From Sphagnum compactum (Eukaryota; Bryophyta; Sphagnopsida; Sphagnales): DNA of 64,000 bases. Made by a program: the position numbers and the translations under genes. The notes beneath the pieces were generated by a model that did no database searches, was not told the origin of the DNA, and worked only from the letters and a program-made list of their open reading frames with translations. Each line of letters starts with the position of its first letter. Position 1 is the first letter of the stretch. The DNA is taken from contig OZ234493.1 in assembly GCA_965153455.1 (NCBI GenBank), forward strand, positions 10,530,213-10,594,212, given 5' to 3'. Of this stretch, positions 12,284 to 25,848 are shown in pieces.

Positions 12284-14473
12284 ATGGAGAAGTGCAATGA
12301 TGCAGGGAAGGCCTACCATGGCTTTGTCAATGGGACAACTGACCTGGGATTCTCAAGAAGTGCAGCATTTGGTGGAATCCCTACTCTCAAGCCTTTGAAT
12401 ACATTCTCACAAGGACATCTTGCACCCAGGCCAGTGATACATGCTTCAGTGCTGGCAGGTCCAGCTCTTGAGGTTGTAAGAGTATGTGTGTTTTATGCAC
12501 TTCTGCAGACTGGAGTTGCAGTTCAACCCAACTACCAGAAGCAAGGTACATTCAATTGAAGTTACTCAAAGACTTATTGTACTCTCCAGGCTCATCTGCA
12601 ATGGTAGGTTGCTCTTTCTCAGAGTCATGGAAACTGCTGGATGATCAGTGCATCTTGAAGTCATCAAAATCTCCTAGTTGTGAACATGTAGTTGATCTTG
12701 TGGGAATTTTCCTTCTGTCTTGGAGAGGCTACAAATAGAAACGACCAACCCTTATTCATATGTACACAAAATAATGTGCTATGGCCCTGCAGTGTTTGAT
12801 AAGGTCACTGCTCTTTATCATTACCAATTGTATTGGTTGTCATTTGGAGAACTGCAAAACGGGTCTCCTGAGATATGTCTGAAGGTTATGTTTGCACAGT
12901 GCTCTTGGTTGTCTGTCAAACATGAAATCAGGTCTTTTCAAGTGCAGGTTAGGAGCTTGAGCAAGCTTAAGCTTTCCTTTGTTTATGCTACTCCTATGTT
13001 TTGAACGTGTGTGCATTCAATAACAAGATCTTCGGAAATAAGTTTACTGATGTGTCTTTCCTGCAATTTCATTGGATGCATTTCTGATCCTTATTTCAGA
13101 AATCAATTTAGAGAAGATGTTTTGACTTGCAGTTGTGTCTCTAGCAGATGACCTTGGGAGTCCACCAGTGCCTGGTTGGCTAGAAAAACTGATGGGCCAT
13201 GACAAAGGTATGGTTAAACACCCTCCTTCATGCTTATCATGCTAAGCTGCATCTCTGTTGTATATAGTACTCCTGCATGCTTCTGAGTGGAAAACTTTTC
13301 AGGTACCTTATGTTTTCAATGATGTTTACCTTGTTGGAGGTGTCTGAATGGCGTGTCACTGTTGCTGTTTGCTCAACCTGCTCCTCAGTTTTTGGAAATT
13401 TTTCTAAGTTCTTTAGGGCTGGCTTTTTCCAGTTTGCTGGTATCTTCGTAGTTCTGAGTTCTCTATAACATTATTGTCAGGTCATCTCCCAATTCTGTTC
13501 TTGTTTACTTAAATAACAAGTAAGAAGAAGTTCTCAGTACTTATGAAGAAATGCTTTTTATGAAGTTTAGCTCTCGTCATTGAAATGAAATGATGTTTTG
13601 TGACTTGTGTGGTACCCAGAGGTCCAAAGCTTATGTAGAAGGGTTGAAGGTGACTAATGTGGCTACTGGAAATGCATTGAGGCTTTTGGAAGGATTGTTG
13701 AGCAGAAGCTGAAAAGGATAAGAACATAATCAAGCTGCGAAAGAATTGGAATGTAAGCACAAAAGGCACGCTCATTCGCAAGTATCGGGTGCCATCAAAG
13801 GCAGAGGGTCGCAAAATCTTGAATGCAATTTGCTCGTTGCTGTCTGATGATGACAGCTTCGTTGATGTCAGCACCCATAAGGTATAATCCTCTGCTGTTT
13901 CAGGCAACACACCTGGGTCATTCCATGTAGTAGATTGATAGAAGGGGGAAGTTTCTGGGTTGGATTTGGATGATTTGATGAGCTCCAGAATGTGTTCTAA
14001 ACTAGTGATATATTGCTTTAACGACATGTCAAACTAATCATAGGATAGTGTGTTGAGTTACTTTTGGACTGAAGAAAATACTCAACAAGTGAACAATTAG
14101 GAAACCTACTTCCACTGCCATACAGTACCCACCTTCCTAGAACATGGCATTATCTATGGTGCAGGGAAGTGGTTCTCAGTCAAAAAGACAAGTGAATTCC
14201 ACTGTTGTTTTTCAAGTTTTCTGATACACCCATGATTTGGAAGCTCTGACTTTCTGAGCATGATATACATATTTGCAGGGTTGCCAAGTCAGGCGTGAGA
14301 ATGCTCATGCAGAGAGTGTGTGTTGCAATAATGTCAGGGCCTTATTTGACGAATTGCCTACCCCTCATCTGGTGGTAGAAATCACTGTCTTTCCTGCAGG
14401 GCCCATCACAGAGGTCCACTATCAGAAGGCTGAAAAACTGGAGAAGGTCCTCAAAAAGGGAAACTCCATATGA
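12284..14473 (+). CDS. Unrecognised plant protein of about 230-235 residues, four-exon model
   Basis: The proposed exons are 12284-12545, 13133-13207 (or 13148-13207), 13706-13881 and 14279-14473. Donors are GTACAT, GTATGG and GTATAA; acceptors end in GCAG or AGCAG; phases run 1, 1, 0 and give one open frame. The ATG at 12284 follows an in-frame TGA at 12269. The second half looks strongly coding: GWLEKLMGHD, then KLRKNW, SLLSDDDSFVDVSTHKG, ENAHAESVCCNNVRALFDEL, PTPHLVVEI, FPAGP and a KAEKLEKVL helix before the stop. It contains a Cys pair but no motif I can assign. I do not recognise the family. Exons 3 and 4 are the firmest part. The start may instead lie further upstream if the block near 11 kb is coding. 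It is convergent with the ankyrin gene. Confidence 0.5.
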
Positions 14474-16793
14474 TCTTACCCAAACTCCTTTTGGTGTAGT
14501 GAAACACCAGTTGTGCAGCCTTGAAGGGCATGTGTGCAGTGCTGGTGGTCTGTAGTGAGCTTGGAGCTGTATATACATGTTGCTTGAAAATGAGCACAGA
14601 GGTTTTTCTGGTGCTGTGAATCTGTGCCCTGTTGCAGGCAGAGAAGGTGTCAAGCTCAATCAGAGTGCATGCCTGAGTTAAGATTTTGGCAATTCCTGAG
14701 AGCTCTTGGAAGTTTTCTGAAGCACATTCCTTTGGATGATGTCTGAATGCCAACATTTTTCTAGTCTTGATTTCGGGCACAACATTAGTTTATGGATCAA
14801 TGCCTTTGATCATTTGATGACAATTAATGCTTGTAAGTTTGGCAACTATTGTAAGCTTGCAGATTTTCAATTGTGAACTGCTTGTTGGACTCAAATTGGT
14901 TTGTAAATCAGTAAAATGAGCTAGACTTTATTGTGAAACAGAAGGATTCACAGTCGAGTAATGACATACTAACTCATCTTCTTACTGGAGGGCTAAGCCC
15001 ATTAGTAACAAGCAAGTGTCCTTACCTGTTAGGGGCTCAGTGTTTGTTTCTAAGGATGCATAAGTGATGGCCGTCGGACCACCTTCTCCTATGTTTTGTA
15101 CAAGCTATTTTGCAGTACCTAGGCAAGGCTGTTAGGTTTCTGACACTAGGAATGTGCAACAAGATTCTTGGATGCTTGCAATGTGACATGCAAAAGCTCA
15201 AGTTTGGGAGTGAGTTTTCTGTATAATTGTTTGGCTGGAATTTTGAGCAGATTATCATTTATCCTCTGTTGGGAGCTGATGAAATCATAGGGTAAAATGG
15301 CATACACAAAGGATCAGACTATCACCGTCATCATGAATGGCAGGTTTTTCTTGAACCTTCTAAAACAAGAAAGAGTGGAGATGTACACCTTGTCAGTGAA
15401 TTGCAAATTTCTCTGAACCTTCGAAGAAAAACTGATGTTTATCCAACTCCAATAATGTTTGCCTTGAAATTCTGTCCAGTAAGCTAAAGCATTTTTGTGA
15501 AGCCCTGCTGGACTGCATGAAAGGATATCAGCACCATGCCAGCACTGTCCATGCATGCTGCCTACCCCTGCAAATGTGCAATTTCCTTGATTCATGGAAA
15601 AAAGTGATGGGCCTACAATCTGCAAGGGTTTCAAGTTTCTCAGATATCTGCAAAGAATATGAAAGAGATCAGATAGATTTCTTTGAATTTCAGTGGCCAC
15701 AATTAGGATCTCGATGCATCACTACAGAAGCTGTTTCACTAAAGATCCTGCAGTTGAATGATGAGATCTACAGAAGCAAGATGCAAGCAAGCTTATTGGA
15801 CAGTGCCTCCTGAAGAACCATAATCACAAGGCTGGGAGAATGCTTGCCCTCTGTGTTGATGATGAAGATCTTGGTCTGGTCCCGAAACACTGAAGTAGGT
15901 GAGTATTTTCAGCCCTTTTAAGTGGAGCTTTGGTTTAACATGCAAGAGAGTAATGAGTACAAAATTGCTTACAAGAACTATACAAGATTCTATTACAAAG
16001 TGCAAACTTTTTTTAAATCTCAAGAGGTTGTTTCTTGGAACAAGCTTTAACTAGTCACAAATGGATTCCAATGGCAATGAATGATGTGTATTCCATGGTA
16101 CTCTGCAAGGACCTTTACATCTATCACTTCTCCTGCTTCTGCATTGGAGCAAGAGAAACCTTGACCTTCATGAGGTAATCTATGCTTGGCAACAAACTCA
16201 TATGATGCTATGAAAAAAGGGCAACTGAAAAAAAACCATGACATTTATGTTGCACCTTAACAATTTGCCTCCTCCAAATTATCCTGGAATAGTGATGACT
16301 AACTGAAGTCAAGTCCAAGAATAAAGCATGTTGAAACCATACCCTTTGTGAACAGGTTCAGCTGGTTTTGTTTTGGTAAAAAAAATTGTCCATAGAGTGT
16401 CTGAATCAGACAGGATTTCCTGAGACTTCACACTGAAGCTATACCTCACCCAAAGCTCAAAATAATTTCTAAGCCTCCCAAAAGCATGGTCAATTCTCAG
16501 GCAGGAAACCTGCAGATTTGAGTACCGCATCAATTACTGAGCATTACATGTGCCTCATATGAACCTTCTCTCCCAAGCTACATTGCCTTTTGTGACAACC
16601 AAGTAGGTGGCAGATTGGGAGAAGGCAGCTAGTCAAGTGACAACAAGATAGGTAGCAGATTGGGAAAAGGCAAGCTAGTCGAACAATTGTGTCGCTTTGT
16701 ACAGTTAGAAATGAACTCTGAAGAATTTTGGAAATTGGGGGCATTGAGTGTGAAACAAAGGGGAAGGAAAGCCTACAATGTGTGCCACCAACA
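14474..16793. other. Region between two convergent genes, no supported CDS
   Basis: Contains the 3' flank of gene 2 and, on the other strand, that of the ankyrin gene. Base composition stays near that of the neighbouring transcription units, so much of it may be untranslated sequence. Several 60-130-codon open frames on both strands overlap each other; none has a recognisable motif or a convincing splice context. Confidence 0.4.
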
Positions 16794-19700
16794 TCATCGT
16801 CTATCCATGCTAAGAGTGGCATGGATGCCAAGCTCCAAAAGAATCAACTTGATTCCCCGCACCCACAGCTCTGCATTGGCAGCTGATGATGATTCAAAGT
16901 GCACCTCTCGCCCCCCATTTGTGATGACTCTGAGTGTGCCAGGTTGACTGGCATCACCTTTTTTGCGGTTTCTCTGGAACCTAAGAGAAGGACCAAGTGC
17001 AGCATCACAACACATGACATTTCGCCGACTTGAATCTCCCCAACTAAGAAGGCCAGACCTCAACATGCGGACTGTTTTCATGTGCGGTGTTCCTTTGCCT
17101 TGTCGGGTGTGCTTCAGCAACAAGCTTCCTCCAAGGACAAACTTCTTGGCTAGATGATCCATAATCACTCTTTCAGTTGTATTTGAGGTTTGCTTCGCAA
17201 GCATTAGTGCAGTTTCACCTCGCGAAGTTGATATACTCGTGTCTGCCCCCGCTAGTAAAAGCAAACGACATGCTTCTTCATGTCCCTCCATTGCAGCAAG
17301 CATAAGAGGAGTGTGATCATTGTCATCTTGTGCATTGATGTCTGAACCACGCTTGATTAGATGTGTCATAACCTCAATTTCCCCTCGTTTTGATGCAAAA
17401 TGAAGAGCCTTGAACTCCTTCCCCTTTGAAATGTCAGCCATAATAGCTTCTACCAAAATGTGTTCTAAACCATCTCTCATCTGTGTGCTCTTTGCAAGTG
17501 ATAAAGCTGTCTCACTCTGGCTGTTCTTCAGACCCACATCTGCCCCAGCATAAACCAGGAGCTTGAAAGCCTCAAGATGACCTTCTTTTGCGGCTATCAT
17601 CGCAGCTGAGTAGCCCAATTTATCCTGTGAGTTAACCACCAACCCACCTCCTTGCTTCAACAGATTTTGCAATGTTTTCACATCACCTAATCTTGCCACA
17701 AAGCGCAGTGAGGAGAACACTTTGGGGTTGCTGGAATACACTGTCTGCCCTGCTTTGAGAGCTTCCCAGACACTGTTATGGATGGTAGGCCCATTTCCAT
17801 GGAGGTCTGCAATGCTCATCACACTTTGTCCATCTTGATTCAGTAGACCAACATCCGCACCAGAAACAAGCAAATAGTTGAAGCAGTCTTGAAAACCCTC
17901 TTTTGCACATAACATGAGTGCAGTGTTTCCAGAATGGGTTTGGATGTCTAGTTTACAGCCATGTGTAACCAGGAGCTTCAAGATGCTTAAACAGCCTAAG
18001 CGTGCAGCCAAATGCAAGGGTCTAAACTCATGGCCATCTCTTGTCGGAATCCGGTGCTCAGCATCTGCCCCAGCTGCCAACAACAACTTTGTTGCCGCTG
18101 CATTTTGGCAAAGAATGGCATGAAAGATGAGTGTTCTGCCATTATGAAGATCATTCGGGGATAGATACTCAAGTAGCATCCTTAGTATTGAGCCCTTTGA
18201 TTCCCAGTATTCTACAGCACACCATGCTTCGTTGTATGGCTCTGCCAATCCTGCTCCTCCACCTACACGAAGCTCCTCTCCATAGTCACAATCCCATGTC
18301 CAAGCGCCTAGGCTCACTTTACATTTTGTCTTTGCTCCTGCCTGCCAAAACATGTGAAAGAAAAACATGTAAAAATATGTCATACAACACAAAAATAGTG
18401 CAATGCCATATGACCAATGAGTCCATTACCCCACAGAATAAAGAGTCAGCAGAATATGGCAATTTCTTGACCATATTAAGGTCTGAGGTAATGGCAGAAT
18501 ATATCATTTTCTTGATCCCATTATATGACATAATCTTCTGGTGATGATCATACACTAATATAATAGTGACCAAAGTCTCCTCTAGACCAATGTTTGTATG
18601 CATGTCATGTAGGACATCAACAACTCAGTATTGAGACCATATTTTCACTCATGACTCTCCCCAAAAAGTTAAGGAGTTCAATGAGACACATTATGATCAG
18701 CATGTTTTGAGTTGGCTGACGAAACAGTTGTTCAAATACCTCTAGCAAGTATTTGACCACAACATCCTGCCTGGCAACAATAGCAGCAATTAAGGGTGTA
18801 CAATTAACATTGGCATGCAGCACGGGCTTTGCTGACCGCAATAAAACACGATGCCATGAGTTAACATCAACTCCACTCTGCACAACCAACAACACGGGAA
18901 AAATGTCTATTCAGTAATCTGTCATGTTGATGAATTAAGGTAAAACATATCTGGAGAGATTCAGAGGTGAGGAGCAGGGGTTCTTTTGTCAATTTTGTGG
19001 TGTAGCCACACTGGTGGTCTCATCCACAAGAGGAATTAGCCAAATTTTGGCTACAGGTCAGAGAAGAAAGAAGAAAAATCTAAGAATCCTGCAATATTTT
19101 TGCAACCTGATGCAGCCTATTGTCCAAATATGGTGATTTCAGAATTCTTTTCCTCAAAACCTGGCAACTTTGGCAAACTTTTTTCACAAAAATCCTTGGT
19201 ATGAGTTGCACTGGAATTTCTTTTGTCACCATGTGGCAAAAATTTCCCTTAAAAAGAAATGCTGGCAAGGAGGGTGCCAGCCTCCCTAAACCCATGGCTT
19301 CTGACGTGTTCTTTAGCCAGAAAAGAAAGACCCAATTCAACTATGCTACATAAATGTGCACACGGAACAGTAAACCCTAAAACCCTGCTGGTGGTAAATC
19401 CAGGGTGAGCAGGGTACTTGGCAAATAATAAGGTTTTCAAATGTTGGGTACTCTTAGATCTGACATTTGTTGTGGTTTAGTGTCTTCATAGTAAAATTTT
19501 GTTGTTGGTTTCAGATTGATTAAGAGTGGAGTCTTCTGGTTTCACCTTGATTAATATGGCGACAATATCCACAAACCCACGGCTACTTGCATACAGCAAG
19601 GCCTGCGCAAGCACCTCTGGACGTGTCATATCAGAGCTTATAAGAAGCTCAACAGATTTGCCTTGACCAAAGAGGCATGCTTCGAGAAGTGCATCCTCCA

Positions 19701-20436
19701 ATGCCGGTTGCTGAGCCCCTGCCCTCTGCAACAGGTTGAGCACCAGATCATGACCTTCACGTGCAGCTGCAGTGGTAGCATACCCTCGGAACATCTTCTG
19801 GTTGACATCTGCTCCAGCATTCTGTTGTCAATCCATCAAACTTGTGAGACCAGGGGAACCCACCACTCTTCCTGCCTACTCAGGTTAGACAAATTTCAGG
19901 GCATCTATCACTAGGCCCTCCCTTTTGCTCCAAAAACACATTTCATACTGCAGGCTATTATTGCTCTTTTAAGGTTTTGGGTGGATCTGATATTGCAGGC
20001 TATTGTTGCAGAAGGAAACTCAGATCCACCCAAAACCTCAAAAGATCAAGACACAGATTTTCTTCTCTGATCAGAAACTTCATCACTAGAGCAAAAGCAA
20101 TCCTGCAAAAAATTGAGCAATTTCATATCTTGGGCAGCAAGAACTAACCAGAAGCTTTCGGGTGATATCGATATGCCCAGCATGAGCAGCTGCAAAAAGG
20201 GGTGTAATGTCAGTCTTGAATTCCTCATACTCAATCTTGACTTGATCAGGAGCTTCTTCTTGTTGAACCGTGTCACTGTACTTCACCCGTAAGTTTACAG
20301 TACCCCTATAGTTGACATCAACTAATTTGTGTCCCAGCACATCATTCACAGTGGCCTCCTCACCCACAAGTGCTGCTTCAATTAGCAGCTGTGAAATGCT
20401 GCTCTCATCTTCCTCGGCCTCTTGCACATGCCTCAT
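16794..20436 (-). CDS. Plant ankyrin-repeat protein with a PH-like C-terminal module, four exons
   Basis: On the minus strand the exons are 20436-20149, 19821-19546, 18877-18740 and 18341-16794. All junctions are phase 0 with GT-AG ends, giving 749 residues. The ATG at 20436 is the first after an in-frame TAG at 20499-20497. The N-terminus has a VDVNYRGTVNLR segment. Ankyrin repeats run from about residue 60 to 620, with clear consensus units such as NDHTPLMLAAMEGHEEACRL and GNTALMLCAKEGFQDC. A plant-specific insert LGAWTWDCDYGEELRVGGGA follows residue 235. The last ~110 residues (LKHTRQGKGTPH, RRNVMCCDAALGPS, VHFESS, AELWVRGIKL) resemble the PH-like tail of this plant family. Order and length match that uncharacterised family throughout. 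The role is presumably protein binding. Intron 2 (19545-18878) carries a dispersed repeat. Exact 5' exons upstream of the ATG are not resolved. Confidence 0.88.
18988..19056 (+). repeat. TAGCC-palindrome repeat copy in ankyrin intron 2
   Basis: CAATTTTGTGGTGTAGCC near 18990 followed by TTAGCCAAATTTTGGCTAC near 19036 matches the copies at 39168, 58773 and, inverted, 62955. The end carries a TAGCCAAA..TTTGGCTA palindrome. It lies inside the intron between the second and third ankyrin exons. Confidence 0.6.
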
Positions 20437-22524
20437 CCCGGTAACCCCCAGAGCAAATCCTACAACATACCCAGCTTCTGTTGTATAATTGCTTTTCTAA
20501 CTACTTAATCACTGCCATCTCCACCGTCCTACTGCAATTTCCACCATGCCACTTAAGGCATGCTCATGATTGTTTGCAAGCAAATTAGAAGTGGCACTGT
20601 TATGCTCTCTTGTGTCATTCTCAGGCTGGTATATCCAACATCTGGTGTTGCTTCTGCTCCGAGTGTTGGGTTTTTCACAGTCAGAGCAAATACTGTCCCT
20701 ATTGCATCTTGTGCACAATAGTTGTGTCTTAGTTCTCACACACACCACCATGGTGATGCTGATGATGATCTTCAACAGCAGTACCACATTGCTTGAGCAT
20801 TCCTGCAAAACCAAATAACAAGCACATAGTTTATTAGGTTTACAGGAATCTGTCAGCCATTATTCTTCTCTCGATGGGTTTGTGCCCAAATTCTGAAGAA
20901 ATCACAATCTAAAACCTGACATTGCAAAGAGAACTCCTCCACAGAACTATGCTTTGAAGATATCATGATATTGATGAGTGTGGCCATAACCTTAAGAGAG
21001 TTGCATGCTTACAAAGTGTCAGACCATCATCACATTCATCACAAACAGCAGTGACAAGCTGCCATGACTTCCAAATTCAGATGAAATCATGCCACAAGGT
21101 GGACTTGCTGGAGAAGCAAGAATCAAGATGACATCTTTACATCCAGTCTTTTTCACAAGTTTTCTATTATAGAAGTCTGGCCAAGAAATCTTTCTTGGGC
21201 ACAAAACTAGTGACCCAAAATAGTTATCAAAATTTTCAAAAGTGTCTTCACACCAGACCTGATGGGCTACAATAGTACCAGAAAAAAAATTCTCGCTTCT
21301 TACACACTTGATAGTGCTGCAAATGGCCAGAATGTATTGTAACCTAGGTACACACAAGCCCAATGGAACTATAAAGATTTTACAGTAGCAGAAGAATTCA
21401 ACAACAAAAGGAGAAAGAAGATTCTAATGAGGCCAGCTCTGTGCCTTTTGGTTTATTTTCTTCACTGACAGTAGGGAGTCTGCACTTTCTTTCTGAATGT
21501 CTATTCCTGAGGCAAGATTGTTCCCTGAATGAATGATTGACAAATGTGGGTGTCAGCTGGGGGGTATGCTGCACGATCCTTGTTGGATTGAAGCTCGCAA
21601 CTAATTGCAAGATCACCATGAATCTGGGTATATAATCTGCTGATGCAGAGGAAACAAATAGAAATGCTCAACTAGGCCCGGGAGAAATCGAGACTACAAA
21701 AAGCAGATACTTTCTCAGCCTTTCAAAGCCAACAGCCAGATTCAGTCTCCTCCACATGTGAAATGCAGATAAACCCAATCTAACAAGCAAGTGTCTGAAG
21801 AGCTTGACAGTTCTCAGCTACAGATCATCTCACAAAATTTTTGGGGCATATAAAAAACTGTGAAACACTGAAATTAGGGGATATAAATAGCCCTCTAGAC
21901 AATGCTGGTGGCAAAGGCAAAAAGAAAGGAAAAAAGTCAGGTCATGAACAATGGGTGTGGTGTGTACCTCTGTGTTGATTTCTTGTTCCCCTTTTTCGCT
22001 GTAATTGGAGGCTTGCAAAGGCTGCTTCAGCTCTCCAAACTCAGGATGACCACTATGAAGCTCTAACCTAGTTCTTCATAATCATCATTCAGGCTCAGAT
22101 CTGGCCTGGAGATGGGTCATCCTGACAACACCAGCAACAACACCAGCACTACTAGTAGGCATGAATGGAAGTAGAAGAAGTCCAGAAGGGGTGAAACAAC
22201 AAGAAGCTGATAATGAAGCCCCTGGAACGGAAGAGTTTCAGATGGAAGCTTGTGGAACTCGCCAGGTTGCAACAACAGAGGTCTGTTACATCCTTGTGCA
22301 ACAACCTTGCAGCAGCTTGCAACAACAAGAAGAAGAAGAATACATGACCCTCATTTTCTAAGTATGGAGAAGCCCTACACACTAGTACTTTCTCCTCTGC
22401 TACCAAGTCCTTCACAATCTGGAATCCAATGCATCCACACCCCAAGAGCAATGCCAAAACCAACAGTTTTGATGGAAGTACTTCCCTCTTGAGACCAAAG
22501 ACACAAAAACAACCAAAAAAAAAG

Positions 22525-22556
<32 letters not shown>

Positions 22557-22700
22557 GAGACTAAAACATCATAACACTAACCATCCACAAAACAACAACA
22601 AAAAATGATGTCCAAAAACACCAAACCCACCACCTACAAGCAAATGCAGATTGTGCAAAATGCAAAGAGACCCAAAATAGAATCACACTGTGTGTGTGTT

Positions 22701-22737
<37 letters not shown>

Positions 22738-23330
22738 CCAAATGAGAAAAAGGAATAACACAAAACTGCAACACACAACAAGAGCAGCAGCAGCTAAGCA
22801 GCCACGCAGAAAAAGCAAAAACAAATCAAAATGCCAAATCCAAAATCCAACCCAACCGTAAAAAAAAAAATTAGTACCCAAACCAAAACAAACACAGTTT
22901 GTTTCAACTACTTCACATTAACTTAACTCTCTTCCCCCCACAAATGAAGGAAAGAGAACACTACATTACACAAACAAGCACAGAAAACAGAGTACCTAGT
23001 AGCAAAAGGAAACTGGAGAAATCTAGGTACAAGGAGCCCCAAAAAAAAAAAAAAAAACAAATGACACTAAAGAAAGAAAGAACTCAAAACACCCAAAGAA
23101 AGTAAGTGGTTGGGGAATGAAGATTTGTAGATTGAGGAAGAGAGGGGGAAATAAAGGACAACTGACAACAACTATGACCCAACAAAAAGCCAGCAGTAGC
23201 AAGTAGCAGCAGAGATGGGGGAAAGAGAACTAGCAGACATAATAAGGAGGGAAATGGAAAAAGAGATAGGCTAGAGAGAGATAGAGAGAAAAAAAAAAAG
23301 GGCAAAATATTGTAAGACATACACAACTAA
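20437..23330 (-). promoter_or_regulatory. 5' leader and promoter region of the ankyrin gene, with (CA)n and (GA)n tracts
   Basis: Upstream of the minus-strand ATG the sequence has plausible leader introns: TTTTGCAG|GAATGCTC reads on the minus strand near 20806, and CAACAG|AAGC near 20475. A (CA)n run lies at 22527-22554 and a (GA)n run at 22704-22734. From 22.5 to 23.33 kb the minus strand is strongly CT-rich, as expected of a plant 5' leader, and composition turns AT-rich beyond about 23330. No protein-coding exon is recognised. Transcript start and exon borders are inference. Confidence 0.4.
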
Positions 23331-25080
23331 GTAATTTTAGCCTAAGTGTTTTATTTTATTAAAGGCCTTTTTTCTTTTCTTTTTTGACAAAGAAAATCTC
23401 TAGGCTTGATGTTCAACTGCTCTAGTCTATGAGGAAGTTGAATGGGTTTGGATCCATTTCATATTCTTGTGCTTCTTGAGTGACACCCTCCCCCCTCCCT
23501 CTCCCTATTCATGACTCTTCATTAACTTGCTACCCAATGCTCCCATCATCAACTCATTGATGTATATATATGTGTGTGTGTGTGTGTATTGATCTAGCTA
23601 TCAATCTATCAAGTCTTCAATTAATGTGTTTTTCTCTTTCTGCAAGAAAGATTTTGTTGTGTTTTCATCCCAAAAAAATTTGGGAGAATTTTTTGGATGA
23701 TTTTTTAATATTGTAAATTTGACTGAATTTTCTAATTTTTGATATCACAAAACTATTATTAAAAAACCCTTATTGGTGATCAATCATTCATGAGATGATT
23801 CAGCTGAATTTGGTTATAAAATGAACTATGAGACTTTAATCTGTTCAGTTGAGATCCATTTGCATGGAAAGAAAACAAAAAGCTGCATTACAAATTTATG
23901 AACTCAAATCCTAGGCCACCTTGTGCTCATCAACTAGATAAGAGGGAGAGAGAGTTAAGTAGGAGATGATGAGAGATTGAGAAAACCCCTAGGTACAAAA
24001 GCCATGGAAAAGACAAGTTCAAACCCAAGGCTAGCTCTGAACTCTCCCATAGTGAAAACATTTTTGTGAAGAATAAAACATGAGGATACACAACATGTGT
24101 TTTTTTTTTCACAACAATTTCTTTTCTCTTTTTGAAAAAAGGTTTTAGGATTTTTATTTTTTTGTAATATAAATATGACTAAATTTTCTATTTTGTTGAA
24201 AAAAATTCACTAAATTGGGGGAAAAAAAAAAAAAAAAAAACCCATTATAAGGACATAAGGTCTCAGTTTTCATTTTACCCCAGCTCATTGATTATGTCTG
24301 CTTGCCTTTTCTTATGCAGAACCCATAAATTAACCGTAAACCATAAAACCCTTAATCCTACGATCTGTGAGTATTATGGGTCATAAGTAAGAGAGCACTT
24401 GTCTTCGGGAATGCGAATTAAGGAATTGTTACTCCCCTTGTGTTCTACTTGCAAGTGTATTATTACAAATCTCGAAAACAAACTAAACTAACTTAGCATC
24501 AATGGGGTTAACCCCCACTAAACCCCGTTCTTTTCATGAAGAGTTAGTTACATGCAGATTTTGTATGGAGTTTTGAACCATGCATTATTTATTTTGTTGC
24601 TTTCTCCGTAAGCTAAATATTGTTGGATAATTTATCTCCATAAATATGTCTGGCAGCTGGCTCATTATTAATAGCTAGAACTGAAACATGGGTTTTTGTT
24701 TTCTTGAGTATAAAGCTTATTGTTGAACTGAAAAAGCCAAGAAGGTGTCAATTTTTATGGGTGGTGAAAAAATAGATAGGACCCATAGATAGATAGATGC
24801 ATATGTTCAATTTTAGTAACTCAAAACTTGGTTTAGGTTTAGTGATAATTAAGGGCCCCTAATTAAGCACCACCCTTCTTCTAAGAATTAGGGTTTAGGG
24901 TTTAGTACCAAATCTTTTGGTGAATATTTAGAACAGTAATTACAGCCAGTTTCTGCTAACTTCTAACCACAAGCTCGAGTGACTTCTTTTACCCAAACAA
25001 ATGAAATGGGTGTAAGTACCAACTCCAGTTCAAGCTGCCAAATACAACCATTTTACCAGCTCATGTACCGAAACCAAAAA
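23331..25080. other. AT-rich intergenic spacer
   Basis: No gene seen. Notable simple tracts are a (GT)n run near 23572-23588, an A19 run near 24222-24240 and two tandem TTTAGGG units near 24891-24904 (telomere-type motif). Confidence 0.6.
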
Positions 25081-25082
25081 AA

Positions 25083-25215
25083 AAAAAAACCCTAAAACCA
25101 AGTGTGTCTATTGGTTTTTAGGGTTTTTTTTTTTGGAGTTTTATTGGGTTTTTCTAGGATTGCAAAACCCTAAACCCAAGTGTGTCTATTGGTTTAGTGT
25201 TTTTTTTAGCAGGGC
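25083..25215 (+). repeat. Duplicated telo-box block, first unit a hairpin
   Basis: AAAACCCTAAAACCA (25086-25100) pairs with TGGTTTTTAGGGTTTT (25112-25127) across the loop AGTGTGTCTAT. About 78 bp later AAAACCCTAAACCCAAGTGTG repeats the left arm and loop, ending in TATTGGTTTAGTG, so the right arm is eroded there. AAACCCTA is the plant telo-box or telomere unit. Confidence 0.65.
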
Positions 25216-25848
25216 TACTGGTTTTTAGCCCTGTTAAAAAACAACAATAATGATATAAGATTTAAGCTATTGGTGGTGGTATGTGGCCAAATTTTTTTTT
25301 AAAAAACTGGGGAGTTTAACAAGTGAAAAAGCTTGGCAAAATTTTGGGTTTTGTGATTGACAACTTGTTCCAAAAATGCCTATTAAAAAATGGGTTGGAA
25401 TATCATTGGATACCTACCACAGTCTGTACAAGGCAAAAGCTCAACAGCTAAACCCAAAATTAGATTGTGTGTTTAAAGAAAAAGTGTCCTTTCCTTTCAA
25501 ATTATTGGCATATATTAGGTATTGAAAAACTCTGCTATGAAATGAAATAAATGGGGGAGAGTTGAGAAAAAATCTTCCTTGAAAACTAGTGGATCATGTT
25601 GGAGAGAAAATTGGAATGCTAGCAAGAAGCAATAGGGACCAATGTGTTTCCATGAATGAAATGTTGTAGAAGTAGTTCTACACTCTCCAATCAATAATCA
25701 ATTGCACTACATCTTCTTGGGGTGGGTGAAGTAGAGTTGTGGGGGGGGGGAGTTTGTTGTTCCCAAAATAAGAGGCCTAGAATGAGGTGGTAGCTCAATC
25801 AAGCTTCTCATTTTGGGAATGTGCCTCACCTGAAACTTTACCCTTTTA

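Noticed and set aside
15314-15813. Overlapping 98-128-codon frames between the convergent genes
   Set aside because: Opposite strands open together, no motif, no consistent splice joins.
22152-22881. Minus-strand frames with poly-Cys/Val and Ser/Leu runs
   Set aside because: They come from the (CA)n and (GA)n microsatellites and CT-rich leader.
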